DNA of 45,266 nucleotides from the NCBI GenBank assembly GCA_024234975.1, contig JACKNH010000028.1, forward strand, positions 1 through 45,266, in the 5' to 3' direction. The translations under genes were made by a program, and so were the position numbers. Below the pieces are notes generated by a model, which was not told the DNA's origin, ran no database searches, and saw only the letters and a program-made list of their open reading frames with translations. The DNA comes from Gammaproteobacteria bacterium (GTDB lineage Bacteria; Pseudomonadota; Gammaproteobacteria; Ga0077536). Below, one piece after another: positions 8,778-18,684 of this stretch. The number at the start of each line of letters is the position of its first letter. Positions within the stretch are counted from its first letter, which is position 1.

Positions 8778-10664
8778 TCATGGGTTTCGTGCAGGTTTAT
8801 AGAATATCGGTGATGACCAGGCGCGCTCCTGGAGGGTCGGCGGCGCCTGTTCTGACAGCGGCAGCCCATTGGCGACCGCCAGCTGGGTGGACCAGCGCGG
8901 CGTTGGAATCTCCAGCACCCGCGCGTAATACAACGCGGACTGCGCGGCGTCGAACTCCGGATCCACCCATTCCCCGCGCAACTCGGCGCTGCCGATATCG
9001 TTGCTGTAGGTGGCGGTTGCGAGATCAACGGTGTTGCCGACGTCGGGCAGCTTGCCGGTCGACGCATCAATCGATCGCGCGCCGGACCAGACCGCGTCAA
9101 ACACCTTTTCATGCGAAGTGCCATCGGCATACCAGACCTTGATGACCTGGATGCGATCGAGATTGGCCGCCGCCGGATCCTTCACCGCATGCAACAGGAT
9201 GCGCGGAGCGCCGCCACCGGAAGTCGCCGGCAGATCGTCGCCCATCGGCACACCGTCGCGGTACGCGGTAGCCAGCCAGTCAGGTAACGCCGTCACGTCA
9301 GCGGAATAGTTGAAGCTGGCAAACATCCGCACCCGGATGCGATTACCGGAAGTGGCGAACACCTCGCGTCGACGCAAGGCATCGAAGATTTCCTCGCGCG
9401 TATTCTGCTGCGCCCACACGCCGGTGAGCGCACCGGCGGAGAACCAGACGGTCGGCCAGGCGATCAACGACTTGTTATCTGACAAGACCTGCTCGGGATG
9501 GTTATGGTCGTCGGCAGTGCCAACACCGCCCGGGAAATTCCACTCTTCGGTCGCGGAGACGCCGGAATGGAAATCGGTAGCACCGACAAAGCCGTAGCGA
9601 TACGGATTGACGCCGGTCTTCGCTTCAACTTGCAGCCCGTGGCCGAGGCCCGGACGAACATAGCCGCCGGGCGAGATATCCGCCGGCACCTGCCCCGGCA
9701 CCAGTTCAAAGCCGGCGAATTCATCGGTCGGTGAAAACTCCGGCCGCGTTTCGCTGGTGCCTTTCATCTGCGCGATTTCCACCAGTGGTTCCATCTGCGC
9801 GCGGCGCGTGGCGAATTCGCGGCTGATGTCATTGCCGTCGAAATCGCTCAGCGCAAAGGCCTTGCCCTGGCTGGTATTGGTGTTGTGCGGAATCAACAGC
9901 ACATCACGCCCGGCATCGCGTTGCGCATCGGCATAGTTCCACAACTCGCGCGGATCGGTCGAGTCCAGTGAACTGAACGGTCGCGGTGCGCCTTCGCCAC
10001 GGAATAGCACCACGCGGTGCATGGTCGCGCGGTCCTGATAAGCCGACCATTCGAACGCGACAAACGTCGTGAACTTACCCGGGCGGTAGAACTCGTCCGC
10101 GGCCGCGCTGATGCGTTCCCAGTTCTCGTGGATCAGCGCCTCGTCGTTGAACTCGGCAATCGGCGGCGCCTCGCCGAGGAAGCTGGGCAGGAAGTGATTG
10201 AAGAAGGCCGTCGTGCCCTCGGCTTCCGCTGCCAGCCCTGGCCAGCGCGTCTGCGCGAAGCGGCCATTGCGATCCATCGCTTCGCGGACCACGCCCAGAT
10301 ATTCGGCATGGTCGGTGACAGCGAGGAAATCCAGCGGGGTTTGTCGCTGCACGGGATGGCCCATGTAATCTACCGATTCGCCCAGCGCGAACTTGTAGGC
10401 ATCCTGCGGCAGCGTGCGGACGCCGGACGACACCGCGTCCAGCGACAGGCTGGTATGCAGGTGTAGATCGCCGAAATAGGCTTCACGAAGCGGATATCGC
10501 GGCAATCCGTCACCGGCTGCCACGCCTGCCACATTCGCACTTTCCGGCGCAGGCGCGGCCGAATCCGCCGTTGTCGGCGGGGCGCCGTCACATCCGGCAA
10601 GGCTGAAACCGGCCAGTATTGCAAGGCTGAGAAATGACATGAATTGATTGCGCATGGGCATCAT
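8778..10664 (-). CDS. DUF3604 domain lipoprotein
   Basis: A protein of about 628 residues belonging to the DUF3604 family, which resembles the PHP metal-dependent hydrolase fold. The start is one of three close ATGs (10664, 10661, 10655); all give the leader MRNQFMSFLSLAILAGFSLAGC, whose LAGC is a lipobox, so the mature protein is a lipoprotein. The N-terminal motif FGDLHLHTSLSLDA and LDFLAVTDHAEYLG carry the histidines and aspartates expected to bind metals; VGATDFHSGVSATEEWNFPGG is the later metal-site segment. Molecular function is not established for the family. The gene is divergent from the aldehyde dehydrogenase with a gap of about 130 bases. Confidence 0.85.
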   Translation of the reverse strand: MMPMRNQFMSFLSLAILAGFSLAGCDGAPPTTADSAAPAPESANVAGVAAGDGLPRYPLREAYFGDLHLHTSLSLDAVSSGVRTLPQDAYKFALGESVDYMGHPVQRQTPLDFLAVTDHAEYLGVVREAMDRNGRFAQTRWPGLAAEAEGTTAFFNHFLPSFLGEAPPIAEFNDEALIHENWERISAAADEFYRPGKFTTFVAFEWSAYQDRATMHRVVLFRGEGAPRPFSSLDSTDPRELWNYADAQRDAGRDVLLIPHNTNTSQGKAFALSDFDGNDISREFATRRAQMEPLVEIAQMKGTSETRPEFSPTDEFAGFELVPGQVPADISPGGYVRPGLGHGLQVEAKTGVNPYRYGFVGATDFHSGVSATEEWNFPGGVGTADDHNHPEQVLSDNKSLIAWPTVWFSAGALTGVWAQQNTREEIFDALRRREVFATSGNRIRVRMFASFNYSADVTALPDWLATAYRDGVPMGDDLPATSGGGAPRILLHAVKDPAAANLDRIQVIKVWYADGTSHEKVFDAVWSGARSIDASTGKLPDVGNTVDLATATYSNDIGSAELRGEWVDPEFDAAQSALYYARVLEIPTPRWSTQLAVANGLPLSEQAPPTLQERAWSSPIFYKPARNP

Positions 10665-10794
10665 CCGGCAGCGGATATGAAGGCCAGGCAGTATATCAGC
10701 GTGTTCTCGCCCGCCTGCGCCGGTGGCGTTCGAATCGGCCCGTGATATTTGCGACAATGCCGCCCACGAAATCACTTCGCGGGGAATTGCATCC

Positions 10795-12282
10795 ATGACG
10801 CTGGCTGTTGCGTTGACATCGAAACTGAAGGATCCGTCACTGGCGCGCGATGCGGCTTATGTCGGCGGCAAATGGATCACCTGCGATGACGTGGACGCCA
10901 GCTTTGACGTCGATAACCCGGCAACGGGTGAAATTCTCGCCACGCTGCCCGATGTCGGCCAGTCGCTGCTCAGCAGCGCCATCGACCAGGCATATTTCGC
11001 GCAACGCCAATGGGCGCGCGCCACCGCCAAGGAGCGCGCAGTGGTATTGCGCAGGCTTTATGACCTGATGGTCGCCAACGCTGATGATCTCGCCACCATT
11101 CTCACCATGGAAATGGGTAAGCCATGGGCGGAAGCCCGGGGCGAAATTCTCTACGGCGCCAGTTACGTCGAGTGGTTCGGCGAAGAAGCCAAACGCATGT
11201 ACGGCGACATGATTCCCGGCCACCAGGCCGACAAACGCATCATGGTGATCCGGCAACCAGTGGGCGTGGTCGGCGCCATCACGCCGTGGAACTTCCCCAA
11301 TGCGATGCTTGCGCGCAAGATGGCGCCTGCCGTGGCCGCGGGCTGTGCAATGGTCGCCAAGCCGGCGCAACAAACACCGTTATCCGCTTTGGCGCTGGCG
11401 TATCTTGCCGAACGCGCGGGTCTGCCGGCGGGTATTTTTTCGGTGGTCACTTCCACCCGGTCGTCGATGGTCGGCAAGGAATTCTGCGCCAACGACAAGG
11501 TCCGCAAGTTGACTTTCACCGGCTCCACCGGCGTCGGCAGCATCCTGATGCGGCAGGCCGCGGATCAGATCAAGAAGCTCGGCCTTGAACTCGGCGGCAA
11601 TGCGCCGTTCATCGTCTTCGACGATGCCGATCTCGATGCCGCGGTCGAAGGGGCGATGATTTCCAAGTTCCGCAACGCCGGCCAGACCTGCGTGTGCGCC
11701 AACCGGCTCTACGTACAGGCCGGTGTGTACGACGCATTCGCGGAAAAACTCGCCGCGCGCGTGAAGCAGATGAAAGTCGGCAATGGCTTGGATGAAGGTG
11801 TCACCACCGGGCCGATGATTGATGACAACGCGGTGGCCAAGGTGCGCGAACACATCGAAGATGCAGTAGCCAATGGTGCGAGCATCGCGCTCGGCGGCCA
11901 GCCAGCGCCGCAAGGTGGCCGCTTCTTCCAACCGACCGTGCTGACCGGTGTGACCTCGAAGATGAAGGTCGCCCGCGAGGAGACCTTCGGGCCGGTCGCG
12001 CCGCTGTTCAAATTTGATACTGACGAGGAAGTCGTGGCCATGGCCAACGACACCGAATTCGGCCTGGCTTCGTATTTCTATTCGCGCGATGTGTCTCGCA
12101 TCTTCCGCGTCGCGGAGCAACTCGAGTACGGCATGGTCGGCATCAACACCGGCCTGATTTCCACCGAGGTCGCGCCGTTCGGCGGTATCAAGCAATCCGG
12201 TCTGGGGCGCGAGGGCTCCAAGTACGGCCTCGACGACTACACCGAGCTGAAATACATGTGCCTGGGCGGCGTGACGGACTGA
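10795..12282 (+). CDS. gabD: NAD(P)-dependent succinate-semialdehyde dehydrogenase
   Basis: A 495-residue aldehyde dehydrogenase whose best match by motifs is GabD, oxidising succinate semialdehyde to succinate. Visible are the cofactor-site ITPWNFPNAMLARK, FTGSTGVG, the general base Glu265 in LELGGNAPFIVFDDADLD and the catalytic Cys299 in NAGQTCVCANRLYV. The second cysteine two residues on matches the redox-switch pair known in E. coli GabD. The C-terminus FGGIKQSGLGREGSKYGLDDYTELKYMC is also typical. Start at 10795 is set by GGGGAA eight bases upstream. It stands alone, not beside a GABA transaminase, so it may serve another semialdehyde pathway. Confidence 0.88.
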   Translation: MTLAVALTSKLKDPSLARDAAYVGGKWITCDDVDASFDVDNPATGEILATLPDVGQSLLSSAIDQAYFAQRQWARATAKERAVVLRRLYDLMVANADDLATILTMEMGKPWAEARGEILYGASYVEWFGEEAKRMYGDMIPGHQADKRIMVIRQPVGVVGAITPWNFPNAMLARKMAPAVAAGCAMVAKPAQQTPLSALALAYLAERAGLPAGIFSVVTSTRSSMVGKEFCANDKVRKLTFTGSTGVGSILMRQAADQIKKLGLELGGNAPFIVFDDADLDAAVEGAMISKFRNAGQTCVCANRLYVQAGVYDAFAEKLAARVKQMKVGNGLDEGVTTGPMIDDNAVAKVREHIEDAVANGASIALGGQPAPQGGRFFQPTVLTGVTSKMKVAREETFGPVAPLFKFDTDEEVVAMANDTEFGLASYFYSRDVSRIFRVAEQLEYGMVGINTGLISTEVAPFGGIKQSGLGREGSKYGLDDYTELKYMCLGGVTD

Positions 12283-12304
12283 TAGCGGATCCTCCGGCGG
12301 GGCC

Positions 12305-13393
12305 TTATTCCGCTTCCGCCGGCGGCACCGCCCGCGCCAGCCACAGCTTCTGCGTGGGATAGGCGAACTCGATTCCTTCCTTCTCGAACGCTTCGAGAAT
12401 CGCAAAATTGATCGCCTGCTGGATATTCATGTACTGGTTGTAGTCGGCCGACTGCACGTAATACACCGTTTCAAAATCCAGCGATGCCGCACCAAAGGCG
12501 GCGAAGTGGCAGCGATCGAAGCGCACCTTTTCCTGCGCCTTGACGATGTCGGTGATCATGCCGGCGATCTTCTGCAGGCTCGCACGCGGGGTTTCATAGG
12601 TCACGTTCAGCGTGAAGACCACGCGGCGTTCCACCATGCGGCCATAGTTGCGCACGCGGCTGGCAAGCAGGTCGGCATTGGCGATGACGATCTGCTCGCC
12701 GGTCAGGCTGCGAATCCGCGTGCTCTTGATACCGATGTATTCGACGGAGCCGACGTAATCGCCGACGTTGAGAAAGTCCCCGACGACAAATGGTTTGTCC
12801 AACGCGATGGACAGCGATGCCAGTACGTCGCCCAACACATTCTGTACCGCCAGCGCGACCGCGATGCCACCGATACCCAGCCCGGCGACCAGTGCAGTGA
12901 TATCGATCCCGAGGTTGTCCAGCGTCAGCAATATGACTGCCGCCCAGATCAACACGCGGATGATGAAGGTGATGATGCCCATGGAACTCATCACCGCGCG
13001 ATCCTCACCACCGGAATGCCGTCGGCGACGCTCCAGGGTTGCCATCACCGCGGTCGATATCCAGAGGCCGGCCTGCCAGAAGAGATTGATGAACATCACG
13101 GACTGCGTGAGCGAGCGGACACGATCCGGCATCGCCAGCGTCCACGCCGCGCCGCCGACGGCGATGATCATGATGAACAGCGAAGTCGTCTTGCTGGCGA
13201 CCTGTAACGGTATTTCCGTCAACTCCACCACGCTGGTCTGTTGCAGTTTCTTATAGCGGCGACGGATCAGGCCACGGATGGTCAGCAATACCAGCACCGC
13301 AACGGCAGCAATCACGCTCGCCGTCACCCATTTCAGCAATGAATTGCCGAAGTACTCCACTGAAAGTATGTCTGTGACGGATTCCAGATTCAT
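12305..13393 (-). CDS. MscS-family mechanosensitive channel
   Basis: A 362-residue inner membrane protein. Four to five hydrophobic segments occupy the N-terminal half; the pore-lining helix and beta domain show the MscS hallmark GLGIGGIAVALAVQNVLGDVLASLSIALDKPFVVGDFLNVGDYVGSVEYIGIKSTRIRSL in consecutive blocks from about residue 170. It is of the small-to-medium MscS type without a periplasmic extension, and probably forms a heptameric channel opened by hypo-osmotic shock. It ends with VPPAEAE and is convergent with gabD with a gap of 22 bases. Confidence 0.88.
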   Translation of the reverse strand: MNLESVTDILSVEYFGNSLLKWVTASVIAAVAVLVLLTIRGLIRRRYKKLQQTSVVELTEIPLQVASKTTSLFIMIIAVGGAAWTLAMPDRVRSLTQSVMFINLFWQAGLWISTAVMATLERRRRHSGGEDRAVMSSMGIITFIIRVLIWAAVILLTLDNLGIDITALVAGLGIGGIAVALAVQNVLGDVLASLSIALDKPFVVGDFLNVGDYVGSVEYIGIKSTRIRSLTGEQIVIANADLLASRVRNYGRMVERRVVFTLNVTYETPRASLQKIAGMITDIVKAQEKVRFDRCHFAAFGAASLDFETVYYVQSADYNQYMNIQQAINFAILEAFEKEGIEFAYPTQKLWLARAVPPAEAE

Positions 13394-13577
13394 ATCGATA
13401 AAGGTCGTGCCTCTGATGCAATGGCAATGGAGGCACCGTCATATTTCGGTTTCGAGTGGGGTTAACCGTAAACGCCAAGTGCAAGCATGGTCAACCGCGC
13501 GTCAGGCAATCGCCCATCGATGGTGCGTAAATGCAGGATTTACATGGGCCACGAGTGTGTCGCGGCCCATGTGACGT

Positions 13578-15212
13578 TTATGCGGGCGGCAGATCCAACG
13601 GCGGCAACGGACGCTTATCGAGAATCAGGTCGGATGCTTTTTCGGCCACCATGACGACACCGGCATTGCTGTTGCCGGCGACCACCTGTGGGAAGACCGA
13701 AGCATCGACCACGCGCAAGCCTTCCATCCCGCGCACACGCAGTTCCGAATCAACCACGGCCTTGTCGTCCTCGCCCATACGGCAGGTGCTGCACGGATGA
13801 TGAACGGTGACGAGACTGCGCCGGATGTGTTCGCGCCAGTCGTCATCACTTTGCGTACCGTCGCCGGGAATGACTTCGCGGCTTGCCAGCGGTGCGAATG
13901 CCGGCGTGTTGAGAATCGACCGCGTGAGCTTGATGCCATACAGCAGCTTTTCGAGATCCTGCGACACCGCGAGAAAGTTCGGATCGATCAGCGGCGCATC
14001 ATGGGAGTTGTCTGATGCCAGCCGTACTGTGCCGCGGCTTTGCGGGCGCGCGAGAATGGAAATCATGCCGTAGCCATGGCCGATGGGCAGCGGGCTGCCG
14101 GACGGGTTGCGATGGACCGGCATGAATACCAGCTGCAGATCGGGCCGCGTTTCCGCTTCGCTGGAACGGATGAAGCCGGTGGCTTCCAAGACGTTGCCGG
14201 CCAGTGGCCCGCGCCGCCACAAGAGATATTCCAGAACATTCCAGGCGCCACGGGGAAATGCCTTCAGCGATACGCCGTACGATGACGGATCCTTGGTGAC
14301 ATACCCAATCGCCGCCGCGGGATGGTCGTGCAGACCCAGGCCCACACCTTTCATGTCATGAACTACTTGGATGCCCAGTGCCTGCAAATCCTCACCGGGA
14401 CCGATACCCGACAGCATCAGCAATTGCGGTGAACCATAAGCGCCGGCTGCCATGATGACTTCACGTCGCGCCTTGTACTCCACCGTCTGCCCGAGCTGGT
14501 CCGCACGAACACCGACTGCGCGCTTGCCTTCCAGCAACACGCGCTCGACATGACAACCGGTGACGATGGACAGGTTGGGCCGCGAGCGCACCGGGTTGAT
14601 GTAGGCCGTCACCCCGGATTCGCGCCGACCATTGCGAATCGTCGCCTGACGCGGCCCGAACCCTTCCGGTTTCAGACTGCTGAAATCGCGACAACGCGGG
14701 TAGCCCAGACTGTCGGTCGCCTGCAGAAATCGATCGACCAGCGGATTGTTCTTCGGAATGTCGATGACATTCATCGGCCCGCCGTTGCCATGCAAGGGGG
14801 AATCCGGCCACGCCTCGTTGTTCTCGGAGAGCTTGAAGTACGGCAGCACTTCCCGATAGCTCCAGCCGCGCGCACCGGCGGCCGCCCAATCATCGAAGTC
14901 CTGCGGGTGACCGCGGAAATAGGCCATGCCATTGATGGAACTGCAACCGCCCAGGACGCGGCCACGGGGTATCGCTACCTTGCGGCCGTTGAGATTGGCC
15001 TGCGGAACGCTGAAATACCCCCATCCCAGGCGCGGATCGCCAATCGCTGCCGCCACCGCGGCCGGCACCTTCATCGTCCAGGAATCGTCCGGCGGGCCGG
15101 ACTCCAGCATCACGACCTTGATCGAGGGGTCAGCGGACAAACGGTTCGCCAGTACGCACCCCGCGGTGCCCGAACCAACGATGACGTAATCGAATTCGTG
15201 GGTCTGCGACAT
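13578..15212 (-). CDS. GMC family FAD-dependent oxidoreductase (choline/alcohol dehydrogenase-like)
   Basis: A 544-residue flavoprotein of the glucose-methanol-choline family. The N-terminus YVIVGSGTAGCVLANRLS binds the FAD ADP moiety; GRVLGGCSSINGMAYFRG and AGAYGSPQLLMLSGIGP are the two family signatures; the catalytic histidine and Asn/His partner are in TVHHPCSTCRMG and VVAGNSNAGVVMVAEKASDLI. It most likely oxidises a primary alcohol; close relatives include alkyl alcohol dehydrogenase (AlkJ) and choline dehydrogenase, and the sequence alone does not decide. Start follows the stop of the metallo-beta-lactamase gene by seven bases, so it is the last gene of the four-gene operon beginning at 18496. 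Confidence 0.88.
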   Translation of the reverse strand: MSQTHEFDYVIVGSGTAGCVLANRLSADPSIKVVMLESGPPDDSWTMKVPAAVAAAIGDPRLGWGYFSVPQANLNGRKVAIPRGRVLGGCSSINGMAYFRGHPQDFDDWAAAGARGWSYREVLPYFKLSENNEAWPDSPLHGNGGPMNVIDIPKNNPLVDRFLQATDSLGYPRCRDFSSLKPEGFGPRQATIRNGRRESGVTAYINPVRSRPNLSIVTGCHVERVLLEGKRAVGVRADQLGQTVEYKARREVIMAAGAYGSPQLLMLSGIGPGEDLQALGIQVVHDMKGVGLGLHDHPAAAIGYVTKDPSSYGVSLKAFPRGAWNVLEYLLWRRGPLAGNVLEATGFIRSSEAETRPDLQLVFMPVHRNPSGSPLPIGHGYGMISILARPQSRGTVRLASDNSHDAPLIDPNFLAVSQDLEKLLYGIKLTRSILNTPAFAPLASREVIPGDGTQSDDDWREHIRRSLVTVHHPCSTCRMGEDDKAVVDSELRVRGMEGLRVVDASVFPQVVAGNSNAGVVMVAEKASDLILDKRPLPPLDLPPA

Positions 15213-15219
15213 CTGCTGC

Positions 15220-16101
15220 TCAATCCTTCAATTCGCGGAACCGTGGCTGACCTTCGCTGGTAACCACATGGCCGGCGGTGGGTTCGCAGAAATGCGAACC
15301 GATGACCAGTACATCCTGATCGATATAGCGTTTCACGAAGTCCTTGCGGGTCTGTCCGGCGCGGGTTTTCTCGAGATCGAAGTTGGCTTCCTTCTCCGGC
15401 ACCGTGATTTGCACCGGGTGATGCATGATGTCACCGGTGATGATCGCGCTGATGCCTTTGGAATCGATGCGGACACTGCAATGGCCTTCGGTGTGGCCCG
15501 GTGTATGCTCGAGCGTCACTTCGTCGCACAGGCTGTCGCCGACTTCGATCAACGTCATCAGGCCGGCATCGATGACGGGTTTGATGGCGTCATCAAAATG
15601 GTTGTAATGGGTGTCGCCCTCGGCCCGCAGCCGTTGCATGCTTTCGAACTCGGTCCGCGCGACAAGATAGCGCGCGTTGGGGAATGTCGGCACCCACTTG
15701 CCATCCACCAATTGCGTATTCCAGCCCACGTGATCGAAATGCATATGGGTGCAGAACACCGTATCGATGCTCTCCGGCGGGTAACCGGCGGCAATCAGGT
15801 CGTCGAGAAAGTCGGACTGCATATTGCTGAACACGTCGAACTGCCGTTGGCGATCGCTGCCGATGCAGGTGTCGATCATGATGCGATGGGACGGCGTTTC
15901 GACGACGAACGCCTGGAACGAAATGATCATCATGCCTTCGGGCGTGGTGAAGGTCGGGATCAGCCAGTCGTACTGCTTCAACCATTCCGCGTCAGATCCA
16001 GCAAACAACATGCCGATATCGTCAACGAAACTGTTGACCTCCACGATGCGGGTGACTTTGACATCCCCCACCTGCCACTGCCGGATATTGGACACTGCCA
16101 T
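15220..16101 (-). CDS. Metallo-beta-lactamase-fold hydrolase
   Basis: A 293-residue hydrolase with the metal motif THMHFDHVGW (His119, His121, Asp123, His124), a third histidine block in EHTPGHTEGHCSV and an aspartate in ITGDIMHHP. This order is that of N-acyl homoserine lactonase, methyl parathion hydrolase and related lactonases or esterases. No leader is visible, so it is cytoplasmic. It lies between an SDR and a GMC oxidoreductase in one operon; a lactone- or ester-opening step in a catabolic route is a reasonable inference. The start at 16101 follows GGGGGAAG. Confidence 0.85.
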   Translation of the reverse strand: MAVSNIRQWQVGDVKVTRIVEVNSFVDDIGMLFAGSDAEWLKQYDWLIPTFTTPEGMMIISFQAFVVETPSHRIMIDTCIGSDRQRQFDVFSNMQSDFLDDLIAAGYPPESIDTVFCTHMHFDHVGWNTQLVDGKWVPTFPNARYLVARTEFESMQRLRAEGDTHYNHFDDAIKPVIDAGLMTLIEVGDSLCDEVTLEHTPGHTEGHCSVRIDSKGISAIITGDIMHHPVQITVPEKEANFDLEKTRAGQTRKDFVKRYIDQDVLVIGSHFCEPTAGHVVTSEGQPRFRELKD

Positions 16102-16165
16102 GACTTCCCCCCGTTATTGTCTGACTGCGCGCGATGCGCGCGTTGTTCGATTGCAGTTGCGCCGC

Positions 16166-16924
16166 TTACGCCGCGGTGATGCCGCCATCGGCCACCAGTA
16201 CGTGACCGGTCACGTAGGATGCGGCGTCAGACGCCAGCCAGACGATGGCTTCGGCGATCTCGGCCGGCTGTGAAACACGTTTCATCGGTACCGAGTCGGC
16301 GATGACCGAAACCGGAATATGGCCATCCACCATCCGATGCAGCAGACCGGTATCCACCGGCCCGGGTGCGACAGCGTTGACGCGGATGTTATGAATGGCA
16401 TTTTCCAACGCCACCGCGCGGGTCAGGCCGACCACGGCGTGCTTGCTCGCGGTATACAACGCAACGTTGGCGATACCGGCAACACCGGCCTGTGACGATG
16501 TATTGACGATGGCGCCGCCACCGTGGGCCAGCATGTGCGGAATTTCATACTTCAAGCCCAGCCAGATGCCCCGCAGGTTGATACCCATCAGCTTGTCGAA
16601 TTCATCCTGCTGCGCATCCTGTACCGGACCGAAACTGCTTTCGACACCGGCATTGTTGATGGCGATATCGACGCGGCCGAAAGCTTCCGCTGCGGCAGCG
16701 ACGGCGCCGCTCACCGCGGCTTCGTCGCGCACATCCACTTCGCGCCACAGCAACGATGCCTCGTCGCCGACGCCGGCCAATGCCACTCTGGCATCGCTAC
16801 TGTTCAGGCCGGCGGCCAGCACGCGGGCGCCGCGTTCGATCAACAGGCGTACCGTCGCCAGGCCAATGCCGGCGGTGCCGCCGAATACGATGGCCGCCTT
16901 GCCGGTGAGGTCGGTTGCGTTCAT
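16166..16924 (-). CDS. Short-chain dehydrogenase/reductase (classical)
   Basis: A 252-residue cytoplasmic classical SDR: FGGTAGIGLATVRLL (cofactor loop), NNAGVESSF, catalytic Ser in NTSSQAG, YTASK (YxxxK) and the cofactor-region APGPVDTGL. Members of this length oxidise or reduce secondary alcohols with NAD(P). It begins three bases after the stop of the upstream FAD enzyme, so both are surely co-transcribed. No leader, in contrast to the two Tat-tagged SDRs at 6.3-8.5 kb. Confidence 0.87.
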   Translation of the reverse strand: MNATDLTGKAAIVFGGTAGIGLATVRLLIERGARVLAAGLNSSDARVALAGVGDEASLLWREVDVRDEAAVSGAVAAAAEAFGRVDIAINNAGVESSFGPVQDAQQDEFDKLMGINLRGIWLGLKYEIPHMLAHGGGAIVNTSSQAGVAGIANVALYTASKHAVVGLTRAVALENAIHNIRVNAVAPGPVDTGLLHRMVDGHIPVSVIADSVPMKRVSQPAEIAEAIVWLASDAASYVTGHVLVADGGITAA

Positions 16925-16927
16925 GCG

Positions 16928-18496
16928 CTAGTTCCGCGACAGCTTTTCAAAATCGATCTTCATCGCCTCGCAGGCTTTCATGGCCGCGATTCTGCCGGCG
17001 CCGAACACACCGCCGCCGGGATGCTGGAACGGACCGACGAGATACAATCGATCGACACCCGGCACCGTGCACTGGCCGAGTTCCGGCGTCGGCCGATGCG
17101 CGCCCGACTGGTAAGTCGTGGTTGCGATGCCATGCAGATCGCCGCGCAGGAAACTGGGCGAGGTGCGTTCCATATCCACCGGGGTATCGCAGTGGTAGGC
17201 CTTGACGGTCGCGTCGGTGACATTGGGGAAATACTTCTGGATCTGCTTGAGCATGACATCGGCATACTCGTGCTTGGTGTCATCCCAGGATTTGCCGTCC
17301 TTGCGTTCGTAATTCACATAGTCCCAGGCATGCATGGTGGCGGCGCCGGCCGGCACGCGGGAATCATCGAATGCCGACAGCGAGCCCAGGCCAATCAACG
17401 GGTACTGCGCGAAGTTGCCATAGCGCAGGTCGTCAAACGAACGGCGCATGGTCTCGTAGTCATCGGGCAGCAGTTCATTCATCACCGAACGGACGGGGGA
17501 CCCATTACGGTCCTTCAGCGGTTCACTCAACGCGGCGTGCACCGTGATGCAGCCCACCGGCGAGATTTCAGTACCGGCGGCATCGCCTGCCACTACCGGA
17601 TCCAGCCCCGGCACGATCTTGCCCAGGACATGCGGGTGGAACGCGCCGATGACGGCTTCCCTGGCGTCATATTCCTTTCCATGTGAATCGACCACACCGC
17701 ACGCGCGGCCGTTGCGCACCTTGACCTCACGGACATCAACATCGGCGATGACTTCGCCGCCGTGATCGCGGATACAGGCGATCAGTGCGTTGGTGAGTGC
17801 ACCGCTGCCACCGATCGCCACGCCGAATCCGTAAGCTTCGAGGAAGGCCGTGAACACGAATACGCCCATACCCGTCGCCTTTTCATCCGGCGACACCAGG
17901 TTCTCGCCGGCGATGCGGCCGAAGTGCATGCGGACGCGATCGTTCTCGAACACGTGGCACAACAGGTCGTGGGTACTCATCTGGGTGGTCTTCCACAACA
18001 TGCGCCCTTCACGGCTTTGATCCATCATGGCCGTCGTCGCCCCCATCGGCGCGGGCGGCGCATAAAGCGTGGATGCGACCATCGGCAACCATTGCGCGGC
18101 CTGCTCGGCGAGGCGGCGGAAGGCATCGGCGTCATGTTGGGAGAATTTCGCGATTTCGGCGCAGGTTTTCTCCCGGTCGCGATACATCGTCAACGTACTG
18201 CCATCGGCGAAGTACGAGGTCATCGGTGATTCAGGAAAAACGTAACGCAGGCCGTACTTCGACTTGAGCTTGAGTTCGTCGTTCTTCAGCAGCGGATTGC
18301 CCTGGATGAAGATATGCGCCATCGAATGCTGATCGTGCAGATATCCGGGCAGCGTCAATTCGCGCGTCACCACCCCACCACCGAACCATGCGTTGCGTTC
18401 GACCACCAGTACCTTCTTGCCGGCAGCGGCCAGATATCCTGCGGCCACCAGGCCGTTGTGGCCGGAGCCGACGACGACGACATCATAATTACTCAC
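16928..18496 (-). CDS. Phytoene dehydrogenase-like FAD-dependent oxidoreductase
   Basis: A 522-residue FAD-binding amine-oxidase/CrtI-like protein. The N-terminus VVVVGSGHNGLVAAGYLAAAGKKVLVVERN is the dinucleotide-binding fold; the C-terminal LYLVGPFQHPGGGVFGAGRIAAMKAC is the second FAD-contact block. The start is the GTG at 18496, preceded by AGGAGA five bases upstream, which places the FAD fold at residue 4; an ATG at 18535 would add thirteen residues without a site. It heads the operon. A TTATAAA-like -10 just upstream (around 18520) may be its promoter. Family members desaturate carotenoids or oxidise other hydrophobic substrates; the nearby carotenoid-oxygenase gene hints at a shared substrate class. 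Confidence 0.85.
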   Translation of the reverse strand: MSNYDVVVVGSGHNGLVAAGYLAAAGKKVLVVERNAWFGGGVVTRELTLPGYLHDQHSMAHIFIQGNPLLKNDELKLKSKYGLRYVFPESPMTSYFADGSTLTMYRDREKTCAEIAKFSQHDADAFRRLAEQAAQWLPMVASTLYAPPAPMGATTAMMDQSREGRMLWKTTQMSTHDLLCHVFENDRVRMHFGRIAGENLVSPDEKATGMGVFVFTAFLEAYGFGVAIGGSGALTNALIACIRDHGGEVIADVDVREVKVRNGRACGVVDSHGKEYDAREAVIGAFHPHVLGKIVPGLDPVVAGDAAGTEISPVGCITVHAALSEPLKDRNGSPVRSVMNELLPDDYETMRRSFDDLRYGNFAQYPLIGLGSLSAFDDSRVPAGAATMHAWDYVNYERKDGKSWDDTKHEYADVMLKQIQKYFPNVTDATVKAYHCDTPVDMERTSPSFLRGDLHGIATTTYQSGAHRPTPELGQCTVPGVDRLYLVGPFQHPGGGVFGAGRIAAMKACEAMKIDFEKLSRN

Positions 18497-18684
18497 GCGA
18501 GTCTCCTGATTTCGAGTGCAGAGTTTATAACACACCGTTCACGGCGCATCGGATGCACCGGCCGGCGGCCACCACGCTCAGGCGGAAGCGGGATAGTAAC
18601 ACTGCCGTCCTGCAGTTCCAGCGACGAGGAACACGTGCGCAGCGTGTGGCTGGAGGAGAATACTCGTCCCCCCTCCGGCAGGCG

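Noticed and set aside
8102..9142. A 346-codon plus-strand frame
   Set aside because: It lies antisense over the SDR and DUF3604 genes and has a composition typical of GC-rich shadow frames.
12283..12304. GC-rich stretch between gabD and the MscS gene as a terminator
   Set aside because: No clear stem with a T-run could be found in the 22 bases.
18497..18684. A gene in the gap between the small secreted protein and the FAD enzyme
   Set aside because: No frame with start, ribosome binding site and protein-like sequence was seen.
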